From positions 2,253,345-2,317,344 of the forward strand of contig CM030944.1 in the NCBI GenBank assembly GCA_018136815.1: DNA of 64,000 nt, read 5' to 3'. The translations under genes and the position numbers were made by a program. The stretch comes from Isochrysis galbana. Taxonomy: Eukaryota > Haptophyta > Isochrysidales > Isochrysidaceae. Below, one piece after another: positions 10,285 to 20,241 of the stretch. The stretch's first letter is position 1; every line of letters starts with the position of its first letter. The notes under the pieces were generated by a model. That model was not told where the DNA came from. It did not search any database and saw nothing but the letters and a program-made list of their open reading frames with translations.

Positions 10285-10563
10285 ATGCCCTCCACACCCA
10301 AGCGCCCCGCGGCCGCCACCGAGAGCGAGACCAAGCGGCAACGAGCGGAGTCCGTGCCCACGCTTACCTACCAGATGCCCACTGAGAAGGACGATGGGCT
10401 TGTCTTCTGTTCACTCGCCCGCAGATTGCCTCCGTCAAGGCAGTCGTATCTGTGCGCACTCGGCGATTTGCGGAGTGCAGTCGACGATCAAGCCGAGCGC
10501 GTGCGGGCAGCCTGCCGCACGACGAAAGAGGATGTTGCTTTTATTAATTCCATCTGGGCCTAA
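10285..10563 (+). CDS. Small hypothetical protein with basic N-terminus
   Basis: A 92-residue ORF from the ATG at 10285. It starts MPSTPKRPAAATESETKRQR, a bipartite nuclear-signal-like stretch, and continues with a mixed, plausible protein sequence to 'VAFINSIWA'. A poly-G tract (10178-10215) lies upstream. No domain recognised. It may be a first exon or an ORF1-like piece of a retroelement, since other repeat ORFs here also begin with a KRPRP-type motif. Confidence 0.35.
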   Translation: MPSTPKRPAAATESETKRQRAESVPTLTYQMPTEKDDGLVFCSLARRLPPSRQSYLCALGDLRSAVDDQAERVRAACRTTKEDVAFINSIWA

Positions 10564-10569
10564 GGAGTC

Positions 10570-11365
10570 CGTGTGCGCCGTCATCCTGGCCATTCTTTGT
10601 TACGTCTAGGGCACATTTGCTCACGCCCAGAGGATTGGCGGTTGACATAGAGGCTGCATTCTTGGCATGTCGCTCTAAGAGTGAGGCATCGCGTGCGAAT
10701 GTTGCATGCCAACCTAGTGTTGACACTGTACCCACCGAGCAGCCACTCATGTTTGTTACTGTATCTTGCAGCATGTCCCCATTCTTTGTTTGTTTCCATC
10801 CTCATGACATCATGATCATGTGATCATGGACTGCGGTGAAACAGCCCGAGTTCAATTTAATGGAACGGCGCAGAGCACGCACAGATTAATGCAGTGCTGG
10901 CGTTAAAGGTGAAGCCGTGCTGTTGCGGTGAGATACGCAGCTCCTTCTCCTTGTCCTAATCTTGCTGCCCTGCCCCTCGACCACTAGCTCCACTAGTATG
11001 TCTATCCATTTTAACGGGTAGCTCGGTCACTCACTCATTTTTTTAAAAAAATCTTCTTAAATCTTCTTAAATTCCCCGCTACTTGTGCGGCGTGAGGCAG
11101 AGTGCTAGTGAACCTCCCTACTACCCAACCCTAGCCCCTGTCAACCCCCTTCCCCTTCCCCAGTTCACTGCCAGTTCTCTCTTTGGCGGAGAAGCTGGTT
11201 GCCCGGGGAGGCTGTGCGCGCTGCTTCGGCCAGGAGTCGGAGAGAAGGGGGCGGGAGACTGTGGCTTCTCCTTGGTTCTAACTTCTGCTCGAGATTCCCT
11301 CCCTTGCATCTCGTGTGATCTTTCTTTGGTCTACATTAGGCTGTCTACAAAAAAGTTAGACTATC
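10570..11365. other. No supported gene
   Basis: Only short shadow ORFs are seen. A near-perfect tandem 'atcttcttaa' duplication and poly-T/A run lie at 11038-11072. Confidence 0.4.
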
Positions 11366-11651
11366 CTAAGTGATGTTTCGTATATCCAAACCTCTCGCCG
11401 CCTGCAAGAGGTCTTCCGATGTTTCCAGGTTGAAATCTTTATCCACCATGTAAAGAGGGCTTATCATCTTCCGTATGTGTTTGTTGATCGGGGCGTGTAG
11501 CCCCATCTTCTCTCGTTGTTTTTTTAGCCTTTGAAAGAAGCCGACCTTCGCCGCTACTAATAGGTGGTATCTAGCAAGAATTGCTTTTAAGATCGACCTA
11601 ACGGACCTACCGTCCGCGTTGCCATACTGAATGTTGTAAAAGTCCGTACGT
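11366..11651 (-). pseudogene. Orphan coding remnant, probably LINE-derived
   Basis: Minus-strand frame open for about 95 codons between stops at both ends and lacking an ATG. It encodes protein-like sequence such as 'ILARYHLLVAAKVGFFQRL' and 'GLHAPINKHIRKMISPLYM', ending 'GLDIRNIT'. Just upstream on the same strand (to 11788) a shifted frame reads 'GYLGILAW', similar to the post-catalytic 'YLGI' segment of LINE reverse transcriptases. The hAT-like element at 11789 interrupts this region. Confidence 0.4.
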
Positions 11652-11788
11652 TAAGATATATCTCCACGCCAGGATACCTAAGTATCCCGAGGAGGGGTGA
11701 GGCCTGTCTACTTGGTAACAAAAGAGACGTTGGGCTGCTTCTGCTTCCGAGCCCGGCCTAAGATCAATCCCTAAAAGACTATCACAGG

Positions 11789-12646
11789 CAGGGTGTATGG
11801 GTTCACGTTTACCCGGTGTTGACCCACTTTGCGTTAACACCTCCATTGGCTAGGTGTGGCACATGCGTTAACACCTCAATCTGCAGGTGTTGGTACCAGC
11901 AGCGGGTTAACACCACACTGCCGGTGTTGTGTACTGCTGTGCACCCACGCACCCACGCACCCACGCACCCACTGAATGCTACGTGCCGCGCGTGCGCGCG
12001 CAACGAGGAGCTGCACGGCCAAATGGCAAGTGTGGGGAGTTGCTCTTCGGCGCGGGCACCACGGCCGACTTGGAGCTTGCGCGGCTGCACCTGCTACTGC
12101 GCGCGCTGCGCTGCTGCCGCTACACGGGCGGCGCGCCGGCGCGCCCGCGCACGATGGGACCGTGCAACCTTGTGCACGCGTGGGCCACCTACTGCGTGGG
12201 GAGGCAGCGGCGGCGGTCGGAGATGCGCCGGCGGTGCCGCGTGCCCGCCGCCGCCCGCCGCCTTCGCGGCCGTGGACCGGCTGCTCGCCGCACTCGCTGC
12301 GCGCGACGCGCGACCGCGACCGGCCGACGCTCACGTTGCGCGCTGCGCGTCGCCTGATGCGCGTTCCACCTGCGCGGGGCCGCGCGTGTCCCGATAGGCA
12401 TTTTGTCATTTGAACGCGCATTCCCTCGCGCGCGCTGCCGCGCTGCCCGCTAAAGCAATAAGGCAAGCAGAATCAGCAACCAGCAACCGCAACAGCGCAA
12501 CAGTGACGAGTGGAAGTGCGTCAACACCGTGTCAACACTTGTTGTGCCCTGCGTCAACACTTGCAAGAGGCCAGATGGGTTAACACCTTGTCCAAGCTAC
12601 TGTAATGGGCCCTCGAAGGCGTGTCAACGTGAACCCATACGCCCTG
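11789..12646. mobile_element. Non-autonomous hAT-like DNA transposon, complete
   Basis: The ends are 21-bp terminal inverted repeats beginning CAGGGYGTATGGG (11789-11809 and 12626-12646) with one mismatch. They are bracketed by a perfect 8-bp target duplication ATCACAGG (11781-11788 and 12647-12654). An 8-bp duplication and CAGGG-type ends are hallmarks of the hAT superfamily. Inside each end lie clusters of a GTYAACACC / GGTGTTGAC motif (about five left, 11814-11935; four right, 12517-12628), the usual arrangement of subterminal transposase-binding repeats. The GC-rich core (11970-12410) has overlapping ORFs but no transposase domain, so the element would depend on a transposase supplied in trans. 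Confidence 0.85.
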
Positions 12647-12654
12647 ATCACAGG

Positions 12655-13189
12655 ACGCCGTCTTTTACTTTCTACTCACTGCCAGGCCTTACTAATAATC
12701 TGCAAGATTCCCTCCATCAAGTCAACCCTTCGGACTTTGACCTCGATGATCGTCTCCACTCCCTTGCACACGATGTGCTACGTCTGAGTCAATCTCGAAC
12801 GTCTGGAATATTCTCAATCTATGTCTACATTCATCATGGACTTCATCTCAGTTCACCTCAAGCTTCCGGACTCCTCTGATGCTCAATCTCGATGTATTCT
12901 CAGATACCCCAAGGCACCCGTAGGACACCCCCTTGGTGAACTACACCCTCAGCCAATCAAGGTGCCCTAGTGCCTTTCTAACCCATTCGCCAATGTTACT
13001 ATCATTCCGCTCTTCACTCTTCACTTCGATTCTGTTCTTTCTCACATCTACCTCTCACACACTATTACCTGTTCTCTTGCGACAGCTAAAAATATGTGTG
13101 ATACAATGTGACAGTACTGTTGGAATCTTACGTGGCACAGTGGTGATTTCCTTGGTGTTCTGTCCCAAGGTGGCCCTCAGTGTTCGCTT
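12655..13189. other. No supported gene
   Basis: Lower-GC sequence flanking the hAT-like insertion, probably the rest of the old LINE that the transposon entered. No confident frame is visible. Confidence 0.35.
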
Positions 13190-13390
13190 CTATTCCCCTC
13201 ATGTACCCGATGGGCGAATCAGGCGAGCCTGTCAGTGGGAGAGAGGGTCAGCAGGGTAGTGGCCTCCTGCCTCCTGGCAAGCCATCAGGCGTGCCAGGAT
13301 GGGTGGTTCCTCCCCCATGGCAGGGGAGGAGTGGAGAGAGGGGGGGGCTCGTGCCCCCCCATGGGCGAGCTAAGTATAAACTTAGTTGAA
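13190..13390 (+). repeat. Dispersed repeat D, copy 1 (inverted copy 35055-35250)
   Basis: Phrases such as 'gatgggcgaatcaggcg', 'ctggcaagccatcaggcgtgcc', 'ccatggcaggggaggagtgg', 'gggggggctcgtgcccccc' and the palindrome CTAAGTATAAACTTAG (13370-13385) reappear in reverse complement at 35055-35250. The palindrome lies 7 nt from a CCCATGGG in both copies. No coding capacity. Confidence 0.75.
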
Positions 13391-13765
13391 CTTAACGGTA
13401 GAAGAAGAGCGTGAAATTTAATTGTAGAAGAAGAGCGGAATTTAGAATTTAACTGTAGAAGAAGAGTGGAGAGGAGAAGGAGCGGGGCTCGAACTGCAGA
13501 GCGCTCCGTCCGGACTCGAACTCGCGACCCAGAGCAAAATGTTGGTGGTGGAGGCGGTGGGTTGAACCACTATGCCACGCGAGAGTTTACGTAGCCATAG
13601 GGCCGATGGGAAGGGCTGAGTGAGAACCACCCTATATACTCTGGGTTTTTTTTCTTCTTTTTCACTCTTCTTCTTCTTTCTTCCTCTGTTCTTTTTACTT
13701 TTTACTTGTATTTCTTTACTGTTATTTCTTTTTGCCTCTGAGACATCGCGAATGCGACACCCACA
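13391..13765 (-). repeat. SINE-like repeat with Pol III boxes, inverted copy
   Basis: Reverse complement of the 5' half of the unit at 41739-42463, from 'gtgtcgcattcgcgatgtctcagag' through the A/B-box region to the 'taccgttaa/tacagttaa' tail repeats. Divergence is small. On the minus strand it carries 'TGGCATAGTGGTT' (A-box like) and 'GAGTTCGAGTCC' (B-box like) about 45 nt apart. Confidence 0.75.
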
Positions 13766-13773
13766 GGCAGGAC

Positions 13774-13862
13774 ACTCCGCTAGGGAAGGCCTCCGGGCCT
13801 GGCCCCTACACAGCCGCGGTACCACCCTCGTGCTCACGCACGAGGGGCTGGGGCGCGAGGCG
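13774..13862 (+). repeat. Dispersed 85-nt repeat, copy 1 (inverted copy 24779-24866)
   Basis: The block 'ctagggaaggcctccgggcc' .. 'tggcccctacacagccgcgg' .. 'taccaccctcgtgctc..cacgaggggc' matches the reverse complement of 24779-24866 almost throughout. No ORF. Confidence 0.75.
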
Positions 13863-13904
13863 CGAGGCACCCCCCCATGCTGAACTAAGTATAAACTTAT
13901 AGTT

Positions 13905-15080
13905 GACTAGTTGACTAGGTAGGGTCGGAGGAGAATGGAAAGGGGAAAGAAAGGGAAGCGAAGCCGCCCACTCACGCGCGCAGCAAGGGAGAGAGGGAAG
14001 GGAGTGAGAGAGGATATCGAGCTGCGATTACTTACCAGCGAGTGGCGTCTGCGTCTGCACCAAGGAGGGGGACCGTTGCGCAGGGCAGGGCCGGGCGCTG
14101 AGCGTGCGCGCAGGGCGCAGGGGCGCGGCGATGCAAGCGCGGTCGCGGCCGCAGAGGGCGACCTCTTACCTACGGCCCACAGCAAAGAGAGAGAGAGGAG
14201 GAGGCAGCCGCCCAAACCTCGGCGCGGGCGCTTGGCGTTGGCGAGAGAGGCGAGAGGGGCCCACGCGCGGGTGAGTTCTAAAGGCTCCTCTCCGCAGGGG
14301 GAAGAGCGGAGAGCGGAGAGAGACGCGCGGGGGAGATGAAGGCCCCTGCGGGGGAGCGCGGCATGCGCGCGGGGGAGATTGCGGCGAGATTGCACCGGTT
14401 TCCGCGGAGGAAACTTGTGTTGTAGCTAGTGCGCGCAGGGGGGGAGGGAGGGGGGGAGATGAGCCCTCTTGCGCGGGGGAGATGTCTTGAGCTGAGAGCT
14501 ATGTGTGTGGGGGAGAAGCAAAAGATACAGTGGGGGGCACGGTACACATGGCTAACAGTCTATATAAAAAAACTAAAACAGCGAATTAGTTCTTGCAACT
14601 GAAGTTTGAGAATGCATCACCACATGGGAATGATCCTCGAGAGACGGCCGACACAGCCCTGCCATCATTTTTTATTTAGTTAGCTCCGAATCTTCACACT
14701 TTTTTTGAAGAGAGCGGCTGAATCCACTAATTACGAATCTCACAGTGTGAAGACAAACGCAAGATGGGGCGTGGACAATCGATGTGCTCGCCCGCGCCGA
14801 TTTCAACCCGCGATGTGCACGCCCGCGCCGATTGCAACCCACGATCGCCATCATCGGAGCCGGCGATCGGACTGCTTAATATTGCTATCGCCGAAGAATG
14901 GTCGAACATCAGAGGTGAAGGTGAGTTGAAGAATCACTGATTCGATCGTGGCACACAAAATGCGCGTTGGCCGTGGAAAATAATCAGTCCCAACATCGTC
15001 GGTCCAAGACTCCTTGCCATTTATATCTTGCAATACGCCCGAGAGCGTCCGTAGAGCATACTAGAGAGCGTCCACATGTT
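13905..15080. other. Purine-rich intergenic DNA, no supported gene
   Basis: GA-rich plus-strand tract to about 14340, then repeated 'gggggagat' motifs (14330-14515), and a 28-nt near-duplication 'tgtgctcgcccgcgccgatt' / 'tgtgcacgcccgcgccgatt' at about 14780-14835. No protein with recognisable features. Confidence 0.4.
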
Positions 15081-15088
15081 GGATGAGC

Positions 15089-16693
15089 TCACGCCCCCGC
15101 TTGCTCACACCACCCATCTGAGCCGCCGACATCCGCAAACATCACGTCGTCGGCGTAGTCTCGTTCCTCATCTCGCATTTTGGCGGCAAGGGCTTGGCGC
15201 TCAGCTTTAAGCTCCGCTTTCGCCTGGCGCTCGACCTCTCTTCTCCGGCGGATAAAGTTGACTATGGCATGAGGACGATGATTCCGCTTGCCCGAAGGGT
15301 TGCTCGCGGCCTCAGGTTCGATGCCGGCCTCTGCCTCGGCTGCCGCCTTCTCATGCTCCAGCTGCTCTTGCAGTGCTGTCCAAATGGAGCTTTGTCGTGC
15401 TTCCAACTCGTTCACTCGCGATTTGAGCTGAGCGATTCCAGATTCGTCCAGCACTGGGCGCGAGTGCGGTGCAAAGCTCGCACCCACGGGTAGGTGATCA
15501 GACGGACAACGCTTGTTGGGAAGGCCGACCTCGAGACATTCAGTGTCACTCTCGAGCGTCGCCCAATAGTGAGTGAGGCGGAGGCTCGAGGAGGTGTAGA
15601 GAATGTGGTCGAGCGCCCACGCAACACATGGCCCACAGCTCGCTCCGTGATCCCAGGCTGCGCGCGTGCCGTGCGTGGGCACTCGTGTGAGGTGAATGCG
15701 AGTATCCCTGCGTACACGTGCGGCAGACTCGCGCAGCTCCTGCCATGCGGCCAGCTGCGCCTCTGATGGAAGACTATCAAAGGTCCCTATGTCATTGTCC
15801 TGCTCGCCTGTAACGGAAGGCTCATGGTCCGCTGAATCGCCCGATGCAGGGCCGTCCGACTTCAACCGCAGCGCCGCAATACACTCCGCGAGAACCTCTT
15901 GCTCCGTGGGCTCCTCTTCCAAGCCTCCCTCACCCAAAGTCATTGCCCGGACTGCAGAGCCCCGAAGTATGGGAGTGTTCATATCCCCAGCAATGATAAC
16001 CTCTCGAGTGCCGAGCGCGCGTGCACACTCGAGGCAGCCTGAGAGCTGCTTAACACGCTTCTCTTCGGAGGTCGCATCCAAATGTACACTGAATACCGCG
16101 AGCGGTGACATCAGTTCCAGCTCGCCACCCGGTACACCACGCAGGAGGCAACCGACGCGTTGGATGGACTGTTCACGTGGGGATGCGCTGCCCCCATTGT
16201 TGCCGCCTGCCTTCTTCTTCTTCTTCTTGCCGTCCTTGCGCAAGACAGCCGGTGCGCCTCGTGGCGGGGCCTCCATCAGTCGGTCGGCACGCCAAAGGAG
16301 CGCATTCCCTACCGCCGCCTCACAACTCAGTACACGCAGGTTACGAGCAGCAATCTCGTCCAGCTTAGCCAGTGGAGGCACTCGCACCTCGTAGCCAGGC
16401 AGGCGGAGCCAATCGGGAAGGGCGAAGTTGCCGTCGCCGTCCTTCTCAAATTGCACCTCTTGAAGGCAGATCAGGTCAGCACCGCTCTCCTCGAGCTCCT
16501 TGAGAAGCGCAGGCCGGCGTGTGTCCCATGCAAGTGCGCTCGCCTCCGCCCACTCGAATGCTGCAAACGCCTGGATCGCGCCAGTGCGCTGGTCGATCGG
16601 CCGGACGTAGAGCGGCGCAAGCAGGTTGTAGCTCAACACAGATACGCCTCCCATCCGCAGCGGCGTCCCCTTGGCCACGCGCGACGCCGCCAT
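15089..16693 (-). CDS. Endonuclease/exonuclease/phosphatase (CCR4/Angel-like)
   Basis: A 534-residue intronless gene from the ATG at 16693. It is an EEP-fold (DNase I-like) protein. 'VSVLSYNLLAPLY' carries the first metal/phosphate Asn (N23). 'GADLICLQEVQF' carries the catalytic Glu (E79). 'IIAGDMNTP' gives the Asp/Asn pair and 'CPSDHLPVGASF' the final Asp-His. The order and spacing match CCR4, Angel and nocturnin-type nucleases, usually mRNA 3' (deadenylase or phosphate-removing) enzymes using Mg2+. Residues after about 415 form a charged Glu/Arg-rich probable coiled coil, an extension beyond the catalytic domain. No targeting peptide is obvious. The exact substrate cannot be read from sequence. 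Confidence 0.85.
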   Translation of the reverse strand: MAASRVAKGTPLRMGGVSVLSYNLLAPLYVRPIDQRTGAIQAFAAFEWAEASALAWDTRRPALLKELEESGADLICLQEVQFEKDGDGNFALPDWLRLPGYEVRVPPLAKLDEIAARNLRVLSCEAAVGNALLWRADRLMEAPPRGAPAVLRKDGKKKKKKAGGNNGGSASPREQSIQRVGCLLRGVPGGELELMSPLAVFSVHLDATSEEKRVKQLSGCLECARALGTREVIIAGDMNTPILRGSAVRAMTLGEGGLEEEPTEQEVLAECIAALRLKSDGPASGDSADHEPSVTGEQDNDIGTFDSLPSEAQLAAWQELRESAARVRRDTRIHLTRVPTHGTRAAWDHGASCGPCVAWALDHILYTSSSLRLTHYWATLESDTECLEVGLPNKRCPSDHLPVGASFAPHSRPVLDESGIAQLKSRVNELEARQSSIWTALQEQLEHEKAAAEAEAGIEPEAASNPSGKRNHRPHAIVNFIRRRREVERQAKAELKAERQALAAKMRDEERDYADDVMFADVGGSDGWCEQAGA

Positions 16694-17377
16694 CCTATTC
16701 AGTGTGCAGACGAGAGTCGATGGCGTCGCGGACGCGTCGCCAAGTGCCGCCGAGTGCGGGACTGTTTCACAGTGAACACACCGGACCGCAATGAGAGTCC
16801 GAGTGCCGACTGTTTCCTGTCCTTCGCTCGTCTGTTCGTTCGTCGCTCGCTCATTCGCTCTCGTTCCACTCGTTCTTTCGTCCGTCTACCAATCCTTCCC
16901 TACAATTCATCTCCATCTCCCTCCCAGCTGCCACTCCAATTACCTGAGCCATCCCCTCGCTTGCACTCGTCACCGTCACTCGCCTCATCCTATATCTTAT
17001 ATCTTATGTCGCCCTCCTCGCCGCCTTCGCCGATTCCTATTCGCCATCGCACAAGGCACAAGCAGAAGCAGCAAGCAGCCCGTCGTCCCAACCTTCCTCT
17101 ACTGACGACGAGCCCGAGTCTATCAGCTCGCGCTTGAGGTCCCTCTATCCTCTGTCTCCGCCACGCCTTCCTCTACTGCGGGTGAGGCACAACCTCCTCA
17201 TTGGTCATTTGGCAAACGCCAGACTTTCGAGAATTTTTTTGTAAAATTTGGGGTTGGGCTCAAAATAAAAATTGATCGAAATTTGGGGGGCACGGGAGCA
17301 CGGGCGTCCCCCCCCCCCCCCCCCCCCCTCACGCCCCCACGCCCGACGCCCTTTCCCCCCGCCCCGCCCCCATCCCC
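16694..17377. other. Intergenic, CT-rich on plus strand
   Basis: 'ctcgctc/gttcgt' repeats at 16820-16890 and a CT-rich run to about 17200. A block with 'aaaatttggggttgggctc' and 'aaatttgggggg' (17225-17290) resembles the AAATTTCG-rich repeats near 54.1, 55.4 and 56.7 kb. Poly-C at 17311-17330. No gene. Confidence 0.4.
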
Positions 17378-17587
17378 ATGCTGCATGTGCGCAAGCGCCG
17401 CCGAAACATTGTGGACGAGGTGGAAGAGGAGGTGATGGATGAGCCCACGCCCGCGCCCGCGCCCGCGCTCCCATCCCAAACAGTTGTGGACATTCTAGAC
17501 GACAGTGACGAGGAGGAGGAGGAGGAGGAGGAGGAGGAAGGAGGAAGGAGGAGCAGGATGAGGGCGTGTTTGCATTGTTGCGTGTAA
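17378..17587 (+). CDS. Short acidic ORF, possible repeat ORF1 fragment
   Basis: 69 residues, starting MLHVRKRRRNIVDEVEEEV and ending in a long Glu run encoded by (GAG)n. Preceded by poly-C. It has the basic-then-acidic composition of the ORF1-like repeat proteins elsewhere in the window and directly precedes a LINE reverse-transcriptase relic. It could be a degraded ORF1, or chance. Confidence 0.3.
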   Translation: MLHVRKRRRNIVDEVEEEVMDEPTPAPAPALPSQTVVDILDDSDEEEEEEEEEEGGRRSRMRACLHCCV

Positions 17588-17599
17588 TGTAGAATGTAG

Positions 17600-19515
17600 T
17601 AATGTACTCCGATTCACAGCAACGTGCCTAAGATACTAACAAATAGACTTAAAATGTAAAATGGTAATAGGAAAAATATCATTTCTAAAGAACAGCTCGG
17701 ATTCGTGCCTAAAAGACTCATTGGTGAGGCCACCCACCTACTACAACTGTGACCAAGGCGTACCTCGACGAGTGAGGGGACCCAGGTATTCTACTAGCCC
17801 TGGACTGGGAGAAAGCGTTTGATAGAGTCAGCTGGGCGTTTTACCATCTATCGATCTAAAGCTCCTGGGCTTCGGCGAAAACTTCAGGCAATACGCGAAG
17901 GCGCTAACAAACCCAGACGCTCGCCCGATTCGATACATAAAAGCCAACGGGGGTAGAAGCTTCCCCTTCTCGATAAACAGCGCAGTCCCGCAAGGAAGTC
18001 GCGTTCCGTCAAAAGGGGGCCAGATGATAGTTTTGTCTGGGGGGTGTACTCCCGCTCAAGAGCAGGCCCCCCGGCTCCGGATCTAGACAACGATATTTTT
18101 GGAAGACGAACACATCGCGCCGCGCGCTTTCAGACCGCAACTAGATCACACCGCGCCGCGCACTTCAGTCCCTTGCCCAGGGCGGCTTCTCTTCCTGTCG
18201 CATTCGCGAGCCTCTGCAGGCTGTTTCGCTATTTTCCGCTCTACCGTTATAACCGCGATGGTAAATCATCAATCTTCGTTCTCATGTCTATCTATACGTC
18301 TACGACGTCTCCAAGCTTCTATCAATCACTACACTTCATTCAATGGTGGTCTACCATTATATCCACGTACGTGGCCAAGCAGCTTCTACAGGCTTCTTTC
18401 TACTCGGAATATGAATATGCTCTAGCTCTGGACTGATCACCCAGGCATGGAGATCAAGGGAGTAGTAAGCACGTGTCGATGAAGACCAAGGAAGTAGCGA
18501 GCATCTTGCTTGCTAAAGTACACCCTCATGAACCTCAAGCGTCTAGACTCTGTAAGTCTAACACCTCTGTAAGCTTCTAGACTTTTTAAGTCTACCAGCT
18601 ACTCCATGGCTAAGCTACGAAAAGCTATAGGTAAAGTGCACGCCGCTGTGCTCGCGTTGAGACGCTATTCGCCGATGAATCTTGTAGGATCTTCACTAAG
18701 CATGGATGAATCCCTTTCGCGCCTTTTCTGTGTGCAATCCTTCTCTAGGACGACGAGACGACGAGTTCTCTTCTGGCCAATTGGTTCCTTCTTTGCTCTC
18801 TCTGTTGACCCACCGTGGCTTTCGCTCCCGTGTTTATTTCGTGTTGCCCTTGTTTATGTTAGAAAGTGGTGTGGCGTGTCTTCGTACGCACCCAGCAACC
18901 GTCGCAGCGCGCTGCGATCGAAGCCGTACCGTGACCCCTCGTACCCTTGAGCCCCTACTGAGTTGTGTGTGGTCTCTCGCTAGAAATCACCCACTAGAGA
19001 TTGATTCAATCTGTTCCTATGGCGCGCTGTGCGCACGCACGGCGTGCACATGGGTGATTGCAACTCATCACACCTGTCCCGTGCGATATCTCTCTTATAT
19101 TGGATGTTTACGTAAATGTAGGGAAACCACAGAGAAACAATTCGGCATACGCTCCATGCGCCCTAATATCCATTGTAATATTGCCATATTATGGGTAAAA
19201 AAACTTTTCGCACACGTAGATGTTAAACGTCGAAAATAGGGTCCATTGTACTATTGCCATATTATGGGTAAAAATCTAAATAACTATATGGACATTTGAT
19301 AGCTCAATTCGACTGGTGTCCCATAATTGACGGAACGACACCTGGATCTGGATGCCCCCTATCTCCCCTCGCTTTCATACTCACGGCGGAAGCCCTCACC
19401 AGGGCCATCAATAATGACGAAAGAATAAACGGGATTGTCATCAACGGAGCCGAGCTCAAAATCAGCCAATTCGCCGACGACACACAACTGCTGGCACCCA
19501 GCTACGCATACTTAC
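17600..19515 (+). pseudogene. LINE (non-LTR) reverse transcriptase, split by an insertion
   Basis: Left part (17600-17996), across stops and frameshifts: 'ILTNRLK', 'KEQLGFVPKR', 'GILLALDWEKAFDRVSWAF' (the LINE catalytic Asp motif), 'LLGFGENFRQYAKAL' and 'FSINSAVPQG'. Right part (19347-19515): 'SGCPLSPLAFILTAEALTRA', 'INGAELKISQFADDTQLL' (FADD box). Joining 17996 to 19347 restores the invariant VPQG-x-GCPLSP motif in frame, so the intervening 1,347 bp is an insertion. Stops in the left part show the LINE was already decayed or decayed afterwards. The 3' end is lost at a poly-G near 19517. Confidence 0.88.
17997..19343 (+). mobile_element. 1,347-bp non-autonomous TIR element inside the LINE
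   Basis: The left end AGTCGCGTTCCGTCAAAAG (17997) and the inverse of the right end AGGTGTCGTTCCGTCAATT (to 19343) are imperfect inverted repeats. Flanking GGA (17994-17996, 19344-19346) is consistent with a 3-bp target duplication. The boundaries are set independently by restoration of the LINE reading frame. Internally two 'ccattgtaMtattgccatat'-type repeats lie near 19172 and 19243. The ORFs are short and unrecognised, so it appears non-autonomous. The same left-end sequence recurs at 37157-37186 and 55905-55931. The 3-bp duplication argues against Tc1/mariner and hAT; superfamily unassigned. Confidence 0.75.
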
Positions 19516-19519
19516 GGGG

Positions 19520-20241
19520 GGGGGAGCGGAAAGGAGAGTGAGAGTGTGGCGTTGGCGATGGCGTAGGGAACCCGAACGGATCGGAGTGGGTAGCGATAGT
19601 AGTAGGCGCCTTCAAGAATTTTTTTTTGAGAACCCGATTTTTGGGCCCTATCCCCACCTCTAAGACGAGGGCTCATGGACCGCAGCCGATCAGCAAGTGC
19701 ATAAACTTAGTTGTGTGCGATATGGAAAATATAGCTGCGGACAGCTAGTGAGGCCATTGACACTGTTGGGCATCGGAAGGGCTCTGCGATGCTGCTGCGC
19801 AACTCCCACCACGTACGTGCCAGGAAACTGAGCGCTATGCATTGTGAATTGCTCGTCGGCCAGAGAAAAGTCTGCGGCCACATGCAGCCAACGCCCCGGG
19901 GCCAACTCGATCATGCCCATGCCCATATGCACACGGCAACAACGCAGCGAGCCTCGGCCACCTCCTAGTGGCCGATGACACACTCTGTCTCGGTTGCCCC
20001 TTTACGTCACTCAGTCATGACCAACTCTGCCCTGCCCGGAATGACCACTACTCGTGAACAGTTGATGCACGAGTACACGCCAATGCCGCCACCATACGCA
20101 CACCCTCACATGACATGTCGGCTCACCTGTAACTCTCCAAGAAGCAGTCCACCGCCATCCACGTCGACTTCCTCCATGTCAATAATCGTCGTTCTAACAA
20201 ACATCCCACAAATAGGTGCACCATCATCTTGAGCGATGCCT
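19520..20241. other. No supported gene
   Basis: Poly-G and poly-T runs near 19517 and 19620, then moderately GC sequence. It could hold the 3' UTR of the minus-strand gene that ends at 20242. Confidence 0.35.

Noticed and set aside
15194-17137. Long plus-strand ORFs opposite the EEP nuclease
   Set aside because: Shadow frames of the minus-strand gene, with Arg/Ser-rich translation and no domain.
18606-19239. Transposase gene in the LINE-inserted element
   Set aside because: The overlapping ORFs show no catalytic triad, zinc finger or helix-turn-helix, and composition is not protein-like.
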